Positions 16,994 through 24,867 of a stretch of DNA of 64,000 nt are shown one piece after another. Below the pieces are notes generated by a model, which was not told the DNA's origin, did no database searches, and saw only the letters and a list, made by a program, of their open reading frames with translations. Source of the DNA: Flavobacterium notoginsengisoli (GTDB lineage Bacteria > Bacteroidota > Bacteroidia > Flavobacteriales > Flavobacteriaceae); NCBI RefSeq assembly GCF_014207905.1, contig NZ_JACHLB010000006.1, positions 248,001-312,000 of the forward strand. The letters are read 5' to 3'. The position numbers and the translations under genes are program-made. Position 1 is the stretch's first letter. The number at the start of each line of letters is the position of its first letter.

Positions 16994-19150
16994 ATGAGTA
17001 AAAAAACAATCTTATTATTTGGGTTCATGCTGTTTTTATGCAGTTTTACTTCGCTCTATTCGGTTAACCAAAAACTAGAAGGGAATGAAAAAATAGAACG
17101 TAAAATAATTTACAATAAAAAGAAGCACAATATTACGTTATCATGGGCTGCATTTGGTTCTTCTGGCAATTATGTAATTACAAGAGGAGGCAGTCGTCTA
17201 GCATCAGATTTTGTTTCAATTGGATCGACTTCAAAGTTGTCATTTATTGACAATAAGCCGAATAGTAATAAATATGAGAATTATTATAAAGTTTCGCGTA
17301 GTGGTATTACTGTAGTAATTTCGTTAGAAAATCAGATTTTCGGAGATAATGTGTATTTCTATGACAGAAAGTATGAAAAAGCAGAAAGTGCTCGAAATGA
17401 TATTAATGCTCAATTTAGTGCTATTGGTTTAGGCGGTGCAAATGGCGAATGGACCACAAAGAGACAGTCTTATTATTTTAAACCAAATGAGAAAGGTCAA
17501 ACTTATGATGTTGGGGGATCGGGTTCTGCATCTTCAGCATCCGCAAATGCTATAGAATTAGGTTTCTATTCTCATATTGGAGGTTTAGGTAAAGTGCCAT
17601 CCGATGTTAAGCTTGGAGCTATATTTACAAGGCCACACCTTTCAGGGGGGGCAAATGCAACTTGTACGTTTTGGCGTTCTGTAGAAAATATAGAAGTAAT
17701 GCGTGATTTTGCTTGGACAGTTTCTCAGTCAACAAGTGCGAGAAGAATTTTAATTGGAAGTACCTCAAAATATATTTCAGATATTGGAGATACTAATTTT
17801 TGGGGTAGTGGCGGATTTATTGCAGATACGTATTATGCGTCATCAAGACCTAGTTGGGGAGGACAACAGCAATGGTATACCAGGAATGCTGTTTTTCCTG
17901 ATGGTTCTGGACCTATGGGAGGTTCATATAATATGGTTTGGCAAGGTTGTGTAAACCCACCTCAAGCCGATGATGTGAATTCTCCAATTGCTGTAACGCC
18001 TATTATAAGAGAAAAACCTTTCCTTTTTCTTGATGCTGATGGTGAATACAAGGTGTTTGTGCCAACGTGGCAAAAAGATAGAGTAGGAGTTTCTTGGACC
18101 TCAACGGATATGGGTAAAGGTGAGGCTCAGGACTTGCTTATGAATTGGTATGTTGCTAAAGAAGGTGATTCGGATGTAGAAATAAATGCAGCATTAAAAG
18201 CTGGTAAAAATATATTTTTTACTCCGGGACATTATTCGTTAAACGCCCCAATACAAGTTAATAGGAAAGATGCAATTCTTCTTGGTGCTGGGATTGCTTC
18301 TGTAACATTAGAACCAACTGATAAAAATACTTGGGGATGCATTTATGCTGATGATAAGGACGGAATTATCATTGCGGGACTTCTAATGGATTCGCTAAAT
18401 AGTACAACTTATCAGGTTAGAATTGGTAATGATGGAGCAAATGCTAATCATTCTGTAGATCCTATTTTGCTTAGTGATATTACTTGCCGTGTGGGAGGAG
18501 TGCAATCAAAAAATATCCAGATACAAGCTTCTATGCAGATTAATAGTAACAATGTAATTGGAGATCATTTTTGGTTGTGGCGTGCCGATCATGGTTCGCA
18601 GCGTGGAGGAGATGCACGCTGGACAAGAGACAGATGCAAAAACGGACTTATAGTGACTGGAAATGATGTCACACTTTATGGATTGTTTACGGAACATTAT
18701 CAAGAGTACGAAGTTTTATGGCTTGGAGAACGTGGCAGAACTTTTTTCTTCCAGAATGAACCACCATATGATGCACCAAATCAAGCTACTTGGAGCAGTC
18801 AAGGAGGTAGGGTTGATGGTTATGCTGCATTCAAAGTTGCCAATACTGTAAAAGAGCATCATAGTATTGGAATGGGGTCTTATGCTGTTTTTACCGGAAC
18901 AGATGGAAAAGTGAATAAGAAGAACGGTTTTGAAGTACCAAATAGCCCTAATGTGAAACTGGAAAAAATGTGTACTACCCGTTTTGCCGGTCCAGGAAAT
19001 ACTCAAAATGTGATAAATAGTACTGGAGGAAGTACAGCTACTGGAGTAAAACGTGTAGCTCTTTATAATAATGGCGATGGTATACAGCCTTATAATGAAG
19101 AGTTTACTTTGCCTAATCGTGAATCTTATCCAGAGTATATTAATATGTAA
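16994..19150 (+). CDS. Secreted right-handed beta-helix protein (coagulation factor 5/8-type 'adenylyl cyclase' family pattern)
   Basis: Starting at ATG 16994 gives 718 residues with a Sec signal peptide (MSKKTILLFGFMLFLCSFTS). An Ig/FN3-like segment follows (NITLSWAAFGSSGNYVITRG). The C-terminal half has INAALKAGKNIFFTPGHYSL, DAILLGAGIASVTL, IGDHFWLWRADHG, TGNDVTLYGLFTEHYQEYEV and FFQNEMP-like FFQNEPPYDAPNQ. This order is typical of a family often labelled coagulation factor 5/8 or, misleadingly, adenylyl cyclase, built on a GH55/pectate-lyase-like beta-helix. It is probably a carbohydrate-active extracellular protein; catalytic residues are not assignable. There is no T9SS C-terminal domain that I recognise. 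A strong terminator follows. Confidence 0.65.
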   Translation: MSKKTILLFGFMLFLCSFTSLYSVNQKLEGNEKIERKIIYNKKKHNITLSWAAFGSSGNYVITRGGSRLASDFVSIGSTSKLSFIDNKPNSNKYENYYKVSRSGITVVISLENQIFGDNVYFYDRKYEKAESARNDINAQFSAIGLGGANGEWTTKRQSYYFKPNEKGQTYDVGGSGSASSASANAIELGFYSHIGGLGKVPSDVKLGAIFTRPHLSGGANATCTFWRSVENIEVMRDFAWTVSQSTSARRILIGSTSKYISDIGDTNFWGSGGFIADTYYASSRPSWGGQQQWYTRNAVFPDGSGPMGGSYNMVWQGCVNPPQADDVNSPIAVTPIIREKPFLFLDADGEYKVFVPTWQKDRVGVSWTSTDMGKGEAQDLLMNWYVAKEGDSDVEINAALKAGKNIFFTPGHYSLNAPIQVNRKDAILLGAGIASVTLEPTDKNTWGCIYADDKDGIIIAGLLMDSLNSTTYQVRIGNDGANANHSVDPILLSDITCRVGGVQSKNIQIQASMQINSNNVIGDHFWLWRADHGSQRGGDARWTRDRCKNGLIVTGNDVTLYGLFTEHYQEYEVLWLGERGRTFFFQNEPPYDAPNQATWSSQGGRVDGYAAFKVANTVKEHHSIGMGSYAVFTGTDGKVNKKNGFEVPNSPNVKLEKMCTTRFAGPGNTQNVINSTGGSTATGVKRVALYNNGDGIQPYNEEFTLPNRESYPEYINM

Positions 19151-19180
19151 AACAAATAAGACGTTGATACTTTTGAAATT

Positions 19181-19220
19181 AAAACCTTTAAAAATCGATT
19201 GATTTTTAGAGGTTTTTTTT
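19181..19220 (+). terminator. Terminator of the beta-helix gene
   Basis: AAAACCTTTAAAAATC pairs with GATTTTTAGAGGTTTT (one mismatch) around a GATT loop, then T8. It lies 30 bases after the stop. Confidence 0.9.
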
Positions 19221-19228
19221 AAGCATAG

Positions 19229-19248
19229 CCCGTGGTTTCAACCACGGG
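19229..19248. repeat. CCCGTGGTTTCAACCACGGG palindrome
   Basis: This is a perfect 20-base inverted repeat (CCCGTGGTTT/...AACCACGGG) immediately after the terminator. It marks the beginning of a repeat-rich, gene-free junction that extends to about 19735. Confidence 0.8.
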
Positions 19249-19352
19249 AAACGTATAGTAAGATTATAAAGCATTCCTGTGTTTGAAAGCATAGGCTATT
19301 TTATAAATCTCATTGTTTTGTTCACCTGCATAATTTGAAGATATATAAGAAC

Positions 19353-19384
19353 AAAAAAAAGCCAAACATTTCTGTTCGGCTTTT
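19353..19384 (-). terminator. Hairpin downstream of tRNA-Pro-like remnant 1
   Basis: On the minus strand GCCGAACA pairs with TGTTTGGC around GAAA and runs into eight T's. It has terminator form and sits directly beyond the 3' end of the first tRNA-like remnant, where a tRNA terminator would be. Confidence 0.65.
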
Positions 19385-19397
19385 GTCGGGGTGGCAG

Positions 19398-19415
19398 TCC
19401 CGAAAGCTTTCGGGA
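19398..19415. repeat. 18-bp palindrome 1 (TCCCGA-N6-TCGGGA)
   Basis: TCCCGAAAGCTTTCGGGA is a perfect 18-base palindrome lying where the T-loop of the tRNA-like remnant should be. Its ends match those of the palindrome 13 bases further on. Confidence 0.85.
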
Positions 19416-19428
19416 GAACCTGCGGTCT

Positions 19429-19446
19429 TCCCGATGACAATCGGGA
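19429..19446. repeat. 18-bp palindrome 2 (TCCCGA-N6-TCGGGA)
   Basis: TCCCGATGACAATCGGGA has the same length and the same outer TCCCGA/TCGGGA arms as the palindrome at 19398, with a different core. It occupies the anticodon-arm position of the tRNA-like remnant. Confidence 0.8.
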
Positions 19447-19481
19447 CACGATAACCGTTCGAATGCTTTTGATTTTATTGC

Positions 19482-19516
19482 AAAAAAAAAGTCTTTCCAT
19501 TTCTGAAAAGACTTTT
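19482..19516 (-). terminator. Hairpin downstream of tRNA-Pro-like remnant 2
   Basis: On the minus strand AAAAGTCTTTTC pairs imperfectly with GAAAGACTTTTT and continues into a T tract. It has the same arrangement as at 19353-19384, directly after a CCACCCCGACA end. Confidence 0.6.
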
Positions 19517-19540
19517 GTCGGGGTGGCAGGACGACCTGCC
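19513..19540 (-). pseudogene. Second tRNA-Pro-like 3' end
   Basis: The 17 bases TTTTGTCGGGGTGGCAG at 19513-19529 repeat exactly those at 19381-19397. On the minus strand they form CTGCCACCCCGACAAAA, a tRNA acceptor 3' end plus following bases. Only a collapsed T-arm (GGCAGG-ACGA-CCTGCC) precedes it, so no tRNA can form. Two such ends within 130 bases are what repeated integration into, or duplication of, a tRNA 3' end would leave. Confidence 0.45.
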
Positions 19541-19734
19541 TATTCCTTAATTCGTTGATTTTACTGGTGTTTCCAAGCACTCTTCCAAAAAGGGTAACCG
19601 AATAGGTCTCATTTAAAACGAGTTACCTTATAGCCCTTTGTGTCTCTGATCAATTTAATAGCAGTCAGTCAATGTACTTTTATATATGTAAAAGTATTAA
19701 AAATGATAATAAATTACAACATTATTATCTCTCA
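19541..19734. other. Gene-free stretch inside the left junction
   Basis: I see no gene here. AAAGGGTAAC at about 19589 can pair with GTTACC and GCCCTTT at 19622-19639, which gives a long imperfect hairpin around TAGGTCTCATTTAAAACGA. The remainder is AT-rich and featureless. Confidence 0.35.
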
Positions 19735-19929
19735 TTAAATTATTTTATAAGCTATTAGCTTCTTTAAAAGTTTAACGACAAACAGAATGATTAGGTATCC
19801 GTTCCAGCTTTTCGGTTTGCGAATCGTTGACCTTTCAATATTGATCCACATTTTTGACTTTATATCGTCTGGCAAGTTTCCCTTAATTGGTATTTTATCC
19901 CACTCAACTTGCAGACTATTGGATTTCAT
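19735..19929 (-). pseudogene. Truncated small ORF, possible anti-sigma/FecR-type N-terminus
   Basis: The 64-residue ORF begins MKSNSLQVEWDKIPIKGNLP and continues DDIKSKMWINIERSTIRKPK before a hydrophobic, low-quality tail that ends at once. The N-terminal half reads like a real cytoplasmic domain placed before a membrane helix, as in flavobacterial anti-sigma factors. However, the protein stops within the helix. It is probably a fragment broken at the edge of the acquired region. The family assignment is a guess; only the truncated look is visible. Confidence 0.3.
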
Positions 19930-19976
19930 CTGTATTTATTTTGCAGAATTATTGGAATGAATTGCTGAGTATTTCC

Positions 19977-20714
19977 TTAATAGGCTTTGCGTAACATTGT
20001 TGCGTAAGCCGGTGGCAGAAGGCTGTTTTCAATTGCTTTTGCAGCTTTTTCTACGTCGTAGGCTACCCGCACAAATTCAACCGAAACTCTATTAGACATA
20101 GCTAACGTGCTGTTATGATCCAATGTAATAATCGTATAGCAACCCCTGGAGTCTCCATCCTTTGGCTTGCCCACAGATCCCGCATTCAAGGCATGCAAAT
20201 TTTCCCCGGTAAACTCATTATGGATGAGACGATGATAAGGCTTGTGGGTATGTCCAAATATGAGCATATCTATTCCTTTCTCCCAAAAAATATTTTTAAA
20301 CTCCGCTTCATCTTTATCACAATGCAAATATTCCTTGCTGCTATAAGGGCTGCCATGCACCATCATTATATTGAACCGCTTACCGCCGATAAGAAATTCC
20401 AGCCTAATATGGGCAGGCAGCATCGAGAGATATTGAATATGCTCTCTATTAATAATATTACAAGCAAAGTTGTCATCATCTTTTAAAAACCTGCCGTCAT
20501 TAAATATCTCGACAGCTTTCTCATCATGGTTTCCTGAGATTGTCGGTATTCGCCGCTTTCTAATCTCACTTATCACCGCATTTGGCCAGATATTATATCC
20601 GACCAGATCACCCAGACAGTAAATTGCATCTACCTTCTGCCCATCAATACTTTTGAATGCTTCCTCCAGTGCAGGAAGATTTGCATGGATATCAGATATT
20701 ATTGCAATTCTCAT
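19977..20714 (-). CDS. Metallophosphoesterase (YfcE/MJ0936 type), copy 2 of the ars operon
   Basis: The 245-residue protein has every calcineurin-like metal motif: IISDIHANLPALEE (D-x-H, residues 5-18), YCLGDLVGYN (GD), SGNHDEKAV (GNHD/E, near residue 80), MVHGSPYSSKEYL and IFGHTHKPYHR (GHTH). It is closely similar to the gene just upstream (20718-21491), so the pair arose by tandem duplication. It is the last gene of a seven-gene minus-strand ars unit, three bases after its paralogue. Phosphodiesterase or phosphatase activity is expected. A role in arsenate handling is inferred only from position. Confidence 0.85.
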   Translation of the reverse strand: MRIAIISDIHANLPALEEAFKSIDGQKVDAIYCLGDLVGYNIWPNAVISEIRKRRIPTISGNHDEKAVEIFNDGRFLKDDDNFACNIINREHIQYLSMLPAHIRLEFLIGGKRFNIMMVHGSPYSSKEYLHCDKDEAEFKNIFWEKGIDMLIFGHTHKPYHRLIHNEFTGENLHALNAGSVGKPKDGDSRGCYTIITLDHNSTLAMSNRVSVEFVRVAYDVEKAAKAIENSLLPPAYATMLRKAY

Positions 20715-20717
20715 ATT

Positions 20718-21491
20718 TTATATTCCGTTTCTTAAGCTTTCAGCATATGCATTTGGAAGAGGACTGTTCTCGACTGCGTTTGCGGCTTTTTCAATATCAT
20801 AATCAAAACGTACAAATTCGACTGCTATGCTGTCTTTACTGAGTATGGAAGAACTGTCATCAATCGTCAATAATACATAGCCGCCTTGCGGATTTCCATC
20901 TTTAGGCTTTCCGACTGAACCTATATTAACGGCATGGCGGAAATGATCCTGCCCGTCAGCAGCTGAATTTAATATGCGGTGATACGGTTTGTGCGTATGT
21001 CCAAAGCACATGATGTCTGCATCAGCCTGCTCCATGATGCGTAGCATACTTTTCTGGTCGCGATCCTCAAAAAGGTACTCATTTATCTTTCTAGGGCTTC
21101 CGTGTACAAGCAGCAGATTTAGCTTATCAGTATTTAATTGGAACTCGATTTTAAGGTGAGCAGGAAGAGTTCGTAAGTATTGCCTCTGCTCGTCCTTGAC
21201 AATTGAATTCGTAAATGATATGGATACGGCACCATTCGCTTTCTCATCGTCAGTTTTGTAGGCACACCCGCAATCATCGCTTGTCCTGCCAATTCCGAAA
21301 TCATAATTCCCTGCAATTGTAGGAATCCCTCTTTTCCTAATTTCGTTGATTACTTCATTTGGCCAAATATTATAGCCTACCAAATCTCCGAGGCAATAAA
21401 CTGCATCAGGTTTGCTTCTTTCAAGGTCTTTAAAGAATGACTCCAAAGCCGGCAGGTTGGCGTGGATGTCGCTGAATAATGCTATTTTCAT
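20718..21491 (-). CDS. Metallophosphoesterase (YfcE/MJ0936 type), copy 1 of the ars operon
   Basis: This 257-residue paralogue of the next gene carries FSDIHANLPALESF, YCLGDLVGYNIWPNEV, AGNYDFGIGRT (GNYD in place of GNHD), LVHGSPRKINEYLFEDRD and CFGHTHKPYHR. The GNYD variant is common in YfcE-type enzymes. It differs from copy 2 in a Cys-containing insert (DDCGCAYKTDDEK, near residue 92). Its start overlaps the arsO stop by four bases, so the two are translationally coupled. This strongly ties the phosphoesterases to arsenic resistance. The substrate is unknown. Confidence 0.85.
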   Translation of the reverse strand: MKIALFSDIHANLPALESFFKDLERSKPDAVYCLGDLVGYNIWPNEVINEIRKRGIPTIAGNYDFGIGRTSDDCGCAYKTDDEKANGAVSISFTNSIVKDEQRQYLRTLPAHLKIEFQLNTDKLNLLLVHGSPRKINEYLFEDRDQKSMLRIMEQADADIMCFGHTHKPYHRILNSAADGQDHFRHAVNIGSVGKPKDGNPQGGYVLLTIDDSSSILSKDSIAVEFVRFDYDIEKAANAVENSPLPNAYAESLRNGI

Positions 21492-22561
21492 GATACTATT
21501 GATTTAGATTCACTTAGGTATTCACTTATTTGATTTACCGTTTGTTTGGCATTCCTGTTAATTCCAATTAAAGTTGCTGAGGCATAGCCTGTCCAACTGC
21601 CATAACCCGCAAGCCATAACCCTGACACTTCCAAAGCACGGCTTTCTTCTGTTTTCACAATGCCTCTTTCATCGGTTGAAACGAGGTCTTTTAGATATGA
21701 GGTGGCATAGCCGAAACCGGTACACCAGATGATGGCATCAAATTCCTCCTTAGTACCATCTTCCCAGACTACGCCATTTTCATACAGGCTTTCAAATTTC
21801 CCTGATGAATTAAGTGTATTCCTGGAACGAGCTTCCTTGACCGGCGGTACCATGACGATATTTCCCAGATCATAATTGGCGGCATCGAAAGGTTTTCCTT
21901 CTTTCTCTGCGTTGTATTTTGCCGATGCTACATTGAACAGATAGAATCCATCAACATCATCGGGCAGGTATTGCGGTGGCTTTCTAGTCGACCATTTTAC
22001 AATGGCGACTTTTGATACTTCAGCTACAATTTGAGCTCCTGAATTGCCTTCGCCTACGACCAGTACCTTTAGGCTTTTAAATGGTTCGGGATTCTTGTAT
22101 TGGGCAGAGTGTATTTGTATTCCGGTAAATGTGGCGATGCCCTTTACCTCTGGAACAAAAGGATTTTCCCATGTTCCGGTTGCGGCAATAATTGTCCTTG
22201 CAAAATATTCGCCCTTGCTTGTGCTGATTCTGAATATGCTGTTTTCGGATGTAATGGTGTTTACATTTACATTCCGTTCAATAGGGAGCTGGTAGTGCTG
22301 TTCGTATTGGCACAGATAATCGATCACTTCCTGTTTTAATGGAAACAAATTTTCTGATTTAGGCATCAGCCACCCCGGAAGGGAGCTGTGCTGTGCGGGT
22401 GAAAACAGGGTGAGGCTGTCCCAGGTATTGCGCCATGCTCCACCACAACGTTCCTGCTTATCCAAGATGAGGTACTCTAATTTACTTCGTCTTAGATAAT
22501 AGCCACACGCCAAGCCGCTTTGGCCTCCGCCTATAATAATACTATCAAATATTTTATCCAT
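21488..22561 (-). CDS. arsO: ArsO-type flavin monooxygenase
   Basis: The 357-residue protein has two dinucleotide-binding motifs, FAD-type IIIGGGQSGLACGYYL near residue 8 and NADPH-type VLVVGEGNSGAQIVAEV near residue 166. CTGFGYATSYL near residue 281 is the conserved ATG-like flavin segment. This is the flavin-dependent monooxygenase layout (about 350 residues) found as ArsO beside ACR3. ArsO is proposed to act with arsenicals, but its reaction is not firmly established. In this operon it lies between acr3 and the phosphoesterases. A generic FMO of other function is the alternative. Confidence 0.8.
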   Translation of the reverse strand: MDKIFDSIIIGGGQSGLACGYYLRRSKLEYLILDKQERCGGAWRNTWDSLTLFSPAQHSSLPGWLMPKSENLFPLKQEVIDYLCQYEQHYQLPIERNVNVNTITSENSIFRISTSKGEYFARTIIAATGTWENPFVPEVKGIATFTGIQIHSAQYKNPEPFKSLKVLVVGEGNSGAQIVAEVSKVAIVKWSTRKPPQYLPDDVDGFYLFNVASAKYNAEKEGKPFDAANYDLGNIVMVPPVKEARSRNTLNSSGKFESLYENGVVWEDGTKEEFDAIIWCTGFGYATSYLKDLVSTDERGIVKTEESRALEVSGLWLAGYGSWTGYASATLIGINRNAKQTVNQISEYLSESKSIVS

Positions 22562-22639
22562 TTTTTTTCATTGGGGTGCATCAGATGTAAGCAAAATCCG
22601 GAATTGTAGGTGTGGCAAAGATTCTTTATTGCCAGATAG

Positions 22640-23716
22640 CTATTGTATCATTGGCTTTGAGTAATATTTTTTTCTGAACCAAAAGGCCAGGTTTACCAAA
22701 GCAATTAATGCAGGCACTTCAACAAGCGGACCGATAACGCCAGCGAATGCCTGTCCGCTGTTAATGCCGAATACGCCAATGGCAACAGCAATAGCCAGCT
22801 CAAAGTTATTGCCTGTAGCCGTAAAGGCTATAGAGGCGCTTTTAGAATAATCTGCCCCGAAGTACTTTCCAGTAAAGAAGCTTACCACAAACATAATCGT
22901 GAAATATATGACCAGCGGGATAGCTATCCTTACTACATCCATGGGTATCTGCACAATCAATTCGCCTTTCAGGCTGAACATGATCACGATAGTAAACAAT
23001 AAAGCTATTAGTGTAATAGGTGATATAAAAGGAACATATTTTGTCTCAAACCAGTTTCTGCCTTTTAATTTAATCAGCATATACCTGCTGATGATTCCCA
23101 AGGCAAAAGGAATGCCCAGGTAGATGCCTACACTTTCAGCAATCTGTCCTATACTTATATCGACGTTAAAACCATCATATCCAAAGTATGGCGGCAAGAC
23201 TGTGATGAAAATATAGGCGTATATGCTGTATAGAAAAACCTGAAAAACGCTGTTTAGGGCGATCAAACCAGCCGCATATTCGCGATTTCCGTCAGCAAGG
23301 TCGTTCCACACCACTACCATAGCTATACATCGGGCCAGTCCTATTAAGATAACGCCTATCATGTATTCTGGATATCCCTTAAGAAATAGCAGTGCCAAGG
23401 TAAACATCAGGATCGGACCAACTATCCAATTTAAAAATAATGATGCGCCAAGTACTTTGGTATTTGAGAAGACTTCGCCCATCTTGCCGTAGTCAACCTT
23501 AGCCAGCGGTGGGTACATCATCAGGATCAATCCTATGGCGAGCGGGATATTTGTAGTACCGCTTGAAAAAGAATTAATGAATCCGCTGCTTGAAGGCATG
23601 AAATAGCCAATTGCCACGCCAATACCCATAGCCAGAAATATCCATAAAGTTAGGTTGCGATCCAGGAATCCTAATTTTTTTCGCCCTGCCACGGGTGCAC
23701 AATTATTTGCTGACAT
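22640..23716 (-). CDS. acr3: Arsenite efflux permease Acr3
   Basis: Acr3 exports As(OH)3 from the cytoplasm, driven by the proton gradient. The 358-residue protein has ten predicted hydrophobic helices. GLARCIAMVVVWNDLADGN near residue 126 holds the conserved Cys essential for transport, and FTATGNNFELAIAVAI and GPLVEVPALIALV near residues 290-335 hold the conserved Asn and Glu. The N-terminal CAPV and the length match ACR3(1)-type bacterial proteins. It sits six bases after arsC on the minus strand, so both come from the ArsR-controlled promoter. Confidence 0.95.
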   Translation of the reverse strand: MSANNCAPVAGRKKLGFLDRNLTLWIFLAMGIGVAIGYFMPSSSGFINSFSSGTTNIPLAIGLILMMYPPLAKVDYGKMGEVFSNTKVLGASLFLNWIVGPILMFTLALLFLKGYPEYMIGVILIGLARCIAMVVVWNDLADGNREYAAGLIALNSVFQVFLYSIYAYIFITVLPPYFGYDGFNVDISIGQIAESVGIYLGIPFALGIISRYMLIKLKGRNWFETKYVPFISPITLIALLFTIVIMFSLKGELIVQIPMDVVRIAIPLVIYFTIMFVVSFFTGKYFGADYSKSASIAFTATGNNFELAIAVAIGVFGINSGQAFAGVIGPLVEVPALIALVNLAFWFRKKYYSKPMIQ

Positions 23717-23721
23717 AATTT

Positions 23722-24354
23722 TTATTTGATTTGTGAGAATATGTAAAACATTTCATTTGCAATCTGCAGGCTTCTTTCCTGATATTTTTCAGCTTGCTGA
23801 GGTGTATTGTCAAACGCCTTCGGATCTTCAAAGGTTATCGGAATACGTTTTTCAGCACCGGCAATAAACGGGCAGCCGCCATCAGCCTGGGAGCAGGTCA
23901 TTATTGCGGCAAATCCGCTTTCAGGATTGAATGCATCATCATAGGTTTTTGAAAATCCGATGACAGGATGCTCATTTTCGCTATATTTTATGGCATATAC
24001 GGGATTGTTTCCATCGGAAATTACCTGAATCCTAAATCCGGAATGTTTTAAGGTTTCGGCGACCTTCGGGAACAAAGCAGTAGCTTCCGTTCCCCCGGAA
24101 TAGCAAAAGACATTTTTGATGCCATAGTAAGCTGCTGCCGTCTGTGCCCAAACTTGGGAAAGGTGGCTTCTGCGCGAATTATGGGTACATATCAGATTAA
24201 GCCTTATTTCTTCATGGGAAGTGTGCTTTTCCTGAATAAAGTCAATTAACGGCTGCAATACAGCCTTGCGCTCGACAGTTACGCTTTCGAATTTAAATGC
24301 AGTAACTACACTTTGAATTTCCTGGAAAAGATTTGTTTTTAATATCATGGTCAT
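23722..24354 (-). CDS. arsC: Thioredoxin-coupled arsenate reductase (LMW-PTP fold)
   Basis: The enzyme reduces arsenate to arsenite using a thiol cascade. In 210 residues it shows the phosphatase P-loop CTHNSRRS (CX5R, near residue 50). A second Cys pair, TCSQADGGCPF (near residue 155), has Cys-to-Cys spacing of seven, matching C82/C89 of S. aureus ArsC. That spacing marks the thioredoxin class, not the glutaredoxin class. About 45 N-terminal residues precede the P-loop, longer than the pI258 enzyme. The neighbours acr3 and arsR fit: arsenite produced here is exported by Acr3. Confidence 0.9.
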   Translation of the reverse strand: MTMILKTNLFQEIQSVVTAFKFESVTVERKAVLQPLIDFIQEKHTSHEEIRLNLICTHNSRRSHLSQVWAQTAAAYYGIKNVFCYSGGTEATALFPKVAETLKHSGFRIQVISDGNNPVYAIKYSENEHPVIGFSKTYDDAFNPESGFAAIMTCSQADGGCPFIAGAEKRIPITFEDPKAFDNTPQQAEKYQERSLQIANEMFYIFSQIK

Positions 24355-24363
24355 CTTTTGAAA

Positions 24364-24837
24364 TTAACAGCATCCGCCACCAGGAGTGCAGCTATTTGAT
24401 TGTTCAGTAATTGATGATAAACTTACTTTTTGCTTATCTGACGGAACTCCGCACTGATCTTGTGCAAGGCAGGCTGTCTGTTTATTCTGGAGTGTAAAGT
24501 TTTTTCCGTCAAATCCTAAATCGTATTTTCCGATTGTTGTGTCCTGATATTCGACTTCAATTTCAAAATCTTCAATACCCAATACTTTTTCAGATAGGGC
24601 AATAATGCTTAAAAGCTTGTGTGGTTTCAGCCTATGGTCTTCATCGTTTGAGTCTTCCCACAATTGGAAGTTAACAACTGTTTCTTTTCTTACAGTACCG
24701 CCGCAATCAATAAAGTTCTTGGTAATTAGCCCCACTTCAGTCACATGGAAATTTTGCGGTACAAATGTGCCATTCGGAAGCATAAAGCTTAATGTTTCCA
24801 TATCGGCAAGATGATTTTTAATTTCAGATAGTTTCAT
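24364..24837 (-). CDS. DUF6428 family protein with Cys-rich tail
   Basis: The 157-residue protein, starting MKLSEIKNHLADMETLSFML, belongs by pattern to DUF6428, found next to arsR/arsC in Bacteroidota. It has no signal peptide or membrane helix. An internal Cys (IDCGGTVRKET, near residue 44) and a C-terminal thiol cluster (ACLAQDQCGV and CTPGGGCC) could bind As(III) or another soft metal. A role as arsenite chaperone or sensor is inference from these cysteines and its place between arsR and arsC. Confidence 0.75.
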   Translation of the reverse strand: MKLSEIKNHLADMETLSFMLPNGTFVPQNFHVTEVGLITKNFIDCGGTVRKETVVNFQLWEDSNDEDHRLKPHKLLSIIALSEKVLGIEDFEIEVEYQDTTIGKYDLGFDGKNFTLQNKQTACLAQDQCGVPSDKQKVSLSSITEQSNSCTPGGGCC

Positions 24838-24867
24838 TTTTCTTATTTTTTAATGTTTAATCGATTT

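Larger units (their letters stand above)
19385..19461 (-). pseudogene. tRNA-Pro-like remnant interrupted by two 18-bp palindromes
   Basis: Read on the minus strand, the stretch keeps a D-arm-like CGGTTATCGTG, a T-arm entry GACCGCAGGTTC and the 3' acceptor end CTGCCACCCCGACA. From memory these match flavobacterial tRNA-Pro. The anticodon arm and T-loop are replaced by two 18-base palindromes of one pattern, TCCCGA-N6-TCGGGA. A normal cloverleaf cannot form, and a 5' CGGGGTG acceptor strand is missing. A terminator-like hairpin follows. I read it as a dead tRNA copy left at an integration site. The assignment depends on recall of the tRNA and should be folded to confirm. Confidence 0.45.

Noticed and set aside
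19264..19580. Minus-strand frames of 78 and 94 codons in the left junction
   Set aside because: They translate the tRNA-like ends and palindromes (repeated LPPRQK peptides) and are not genes.
20115..20486. 123-codon plus-strand frame opposite the metallophosphoesterase
   Set aside because: The minus-strand gene has all catalytic motifs; the plus frame is a shadow.
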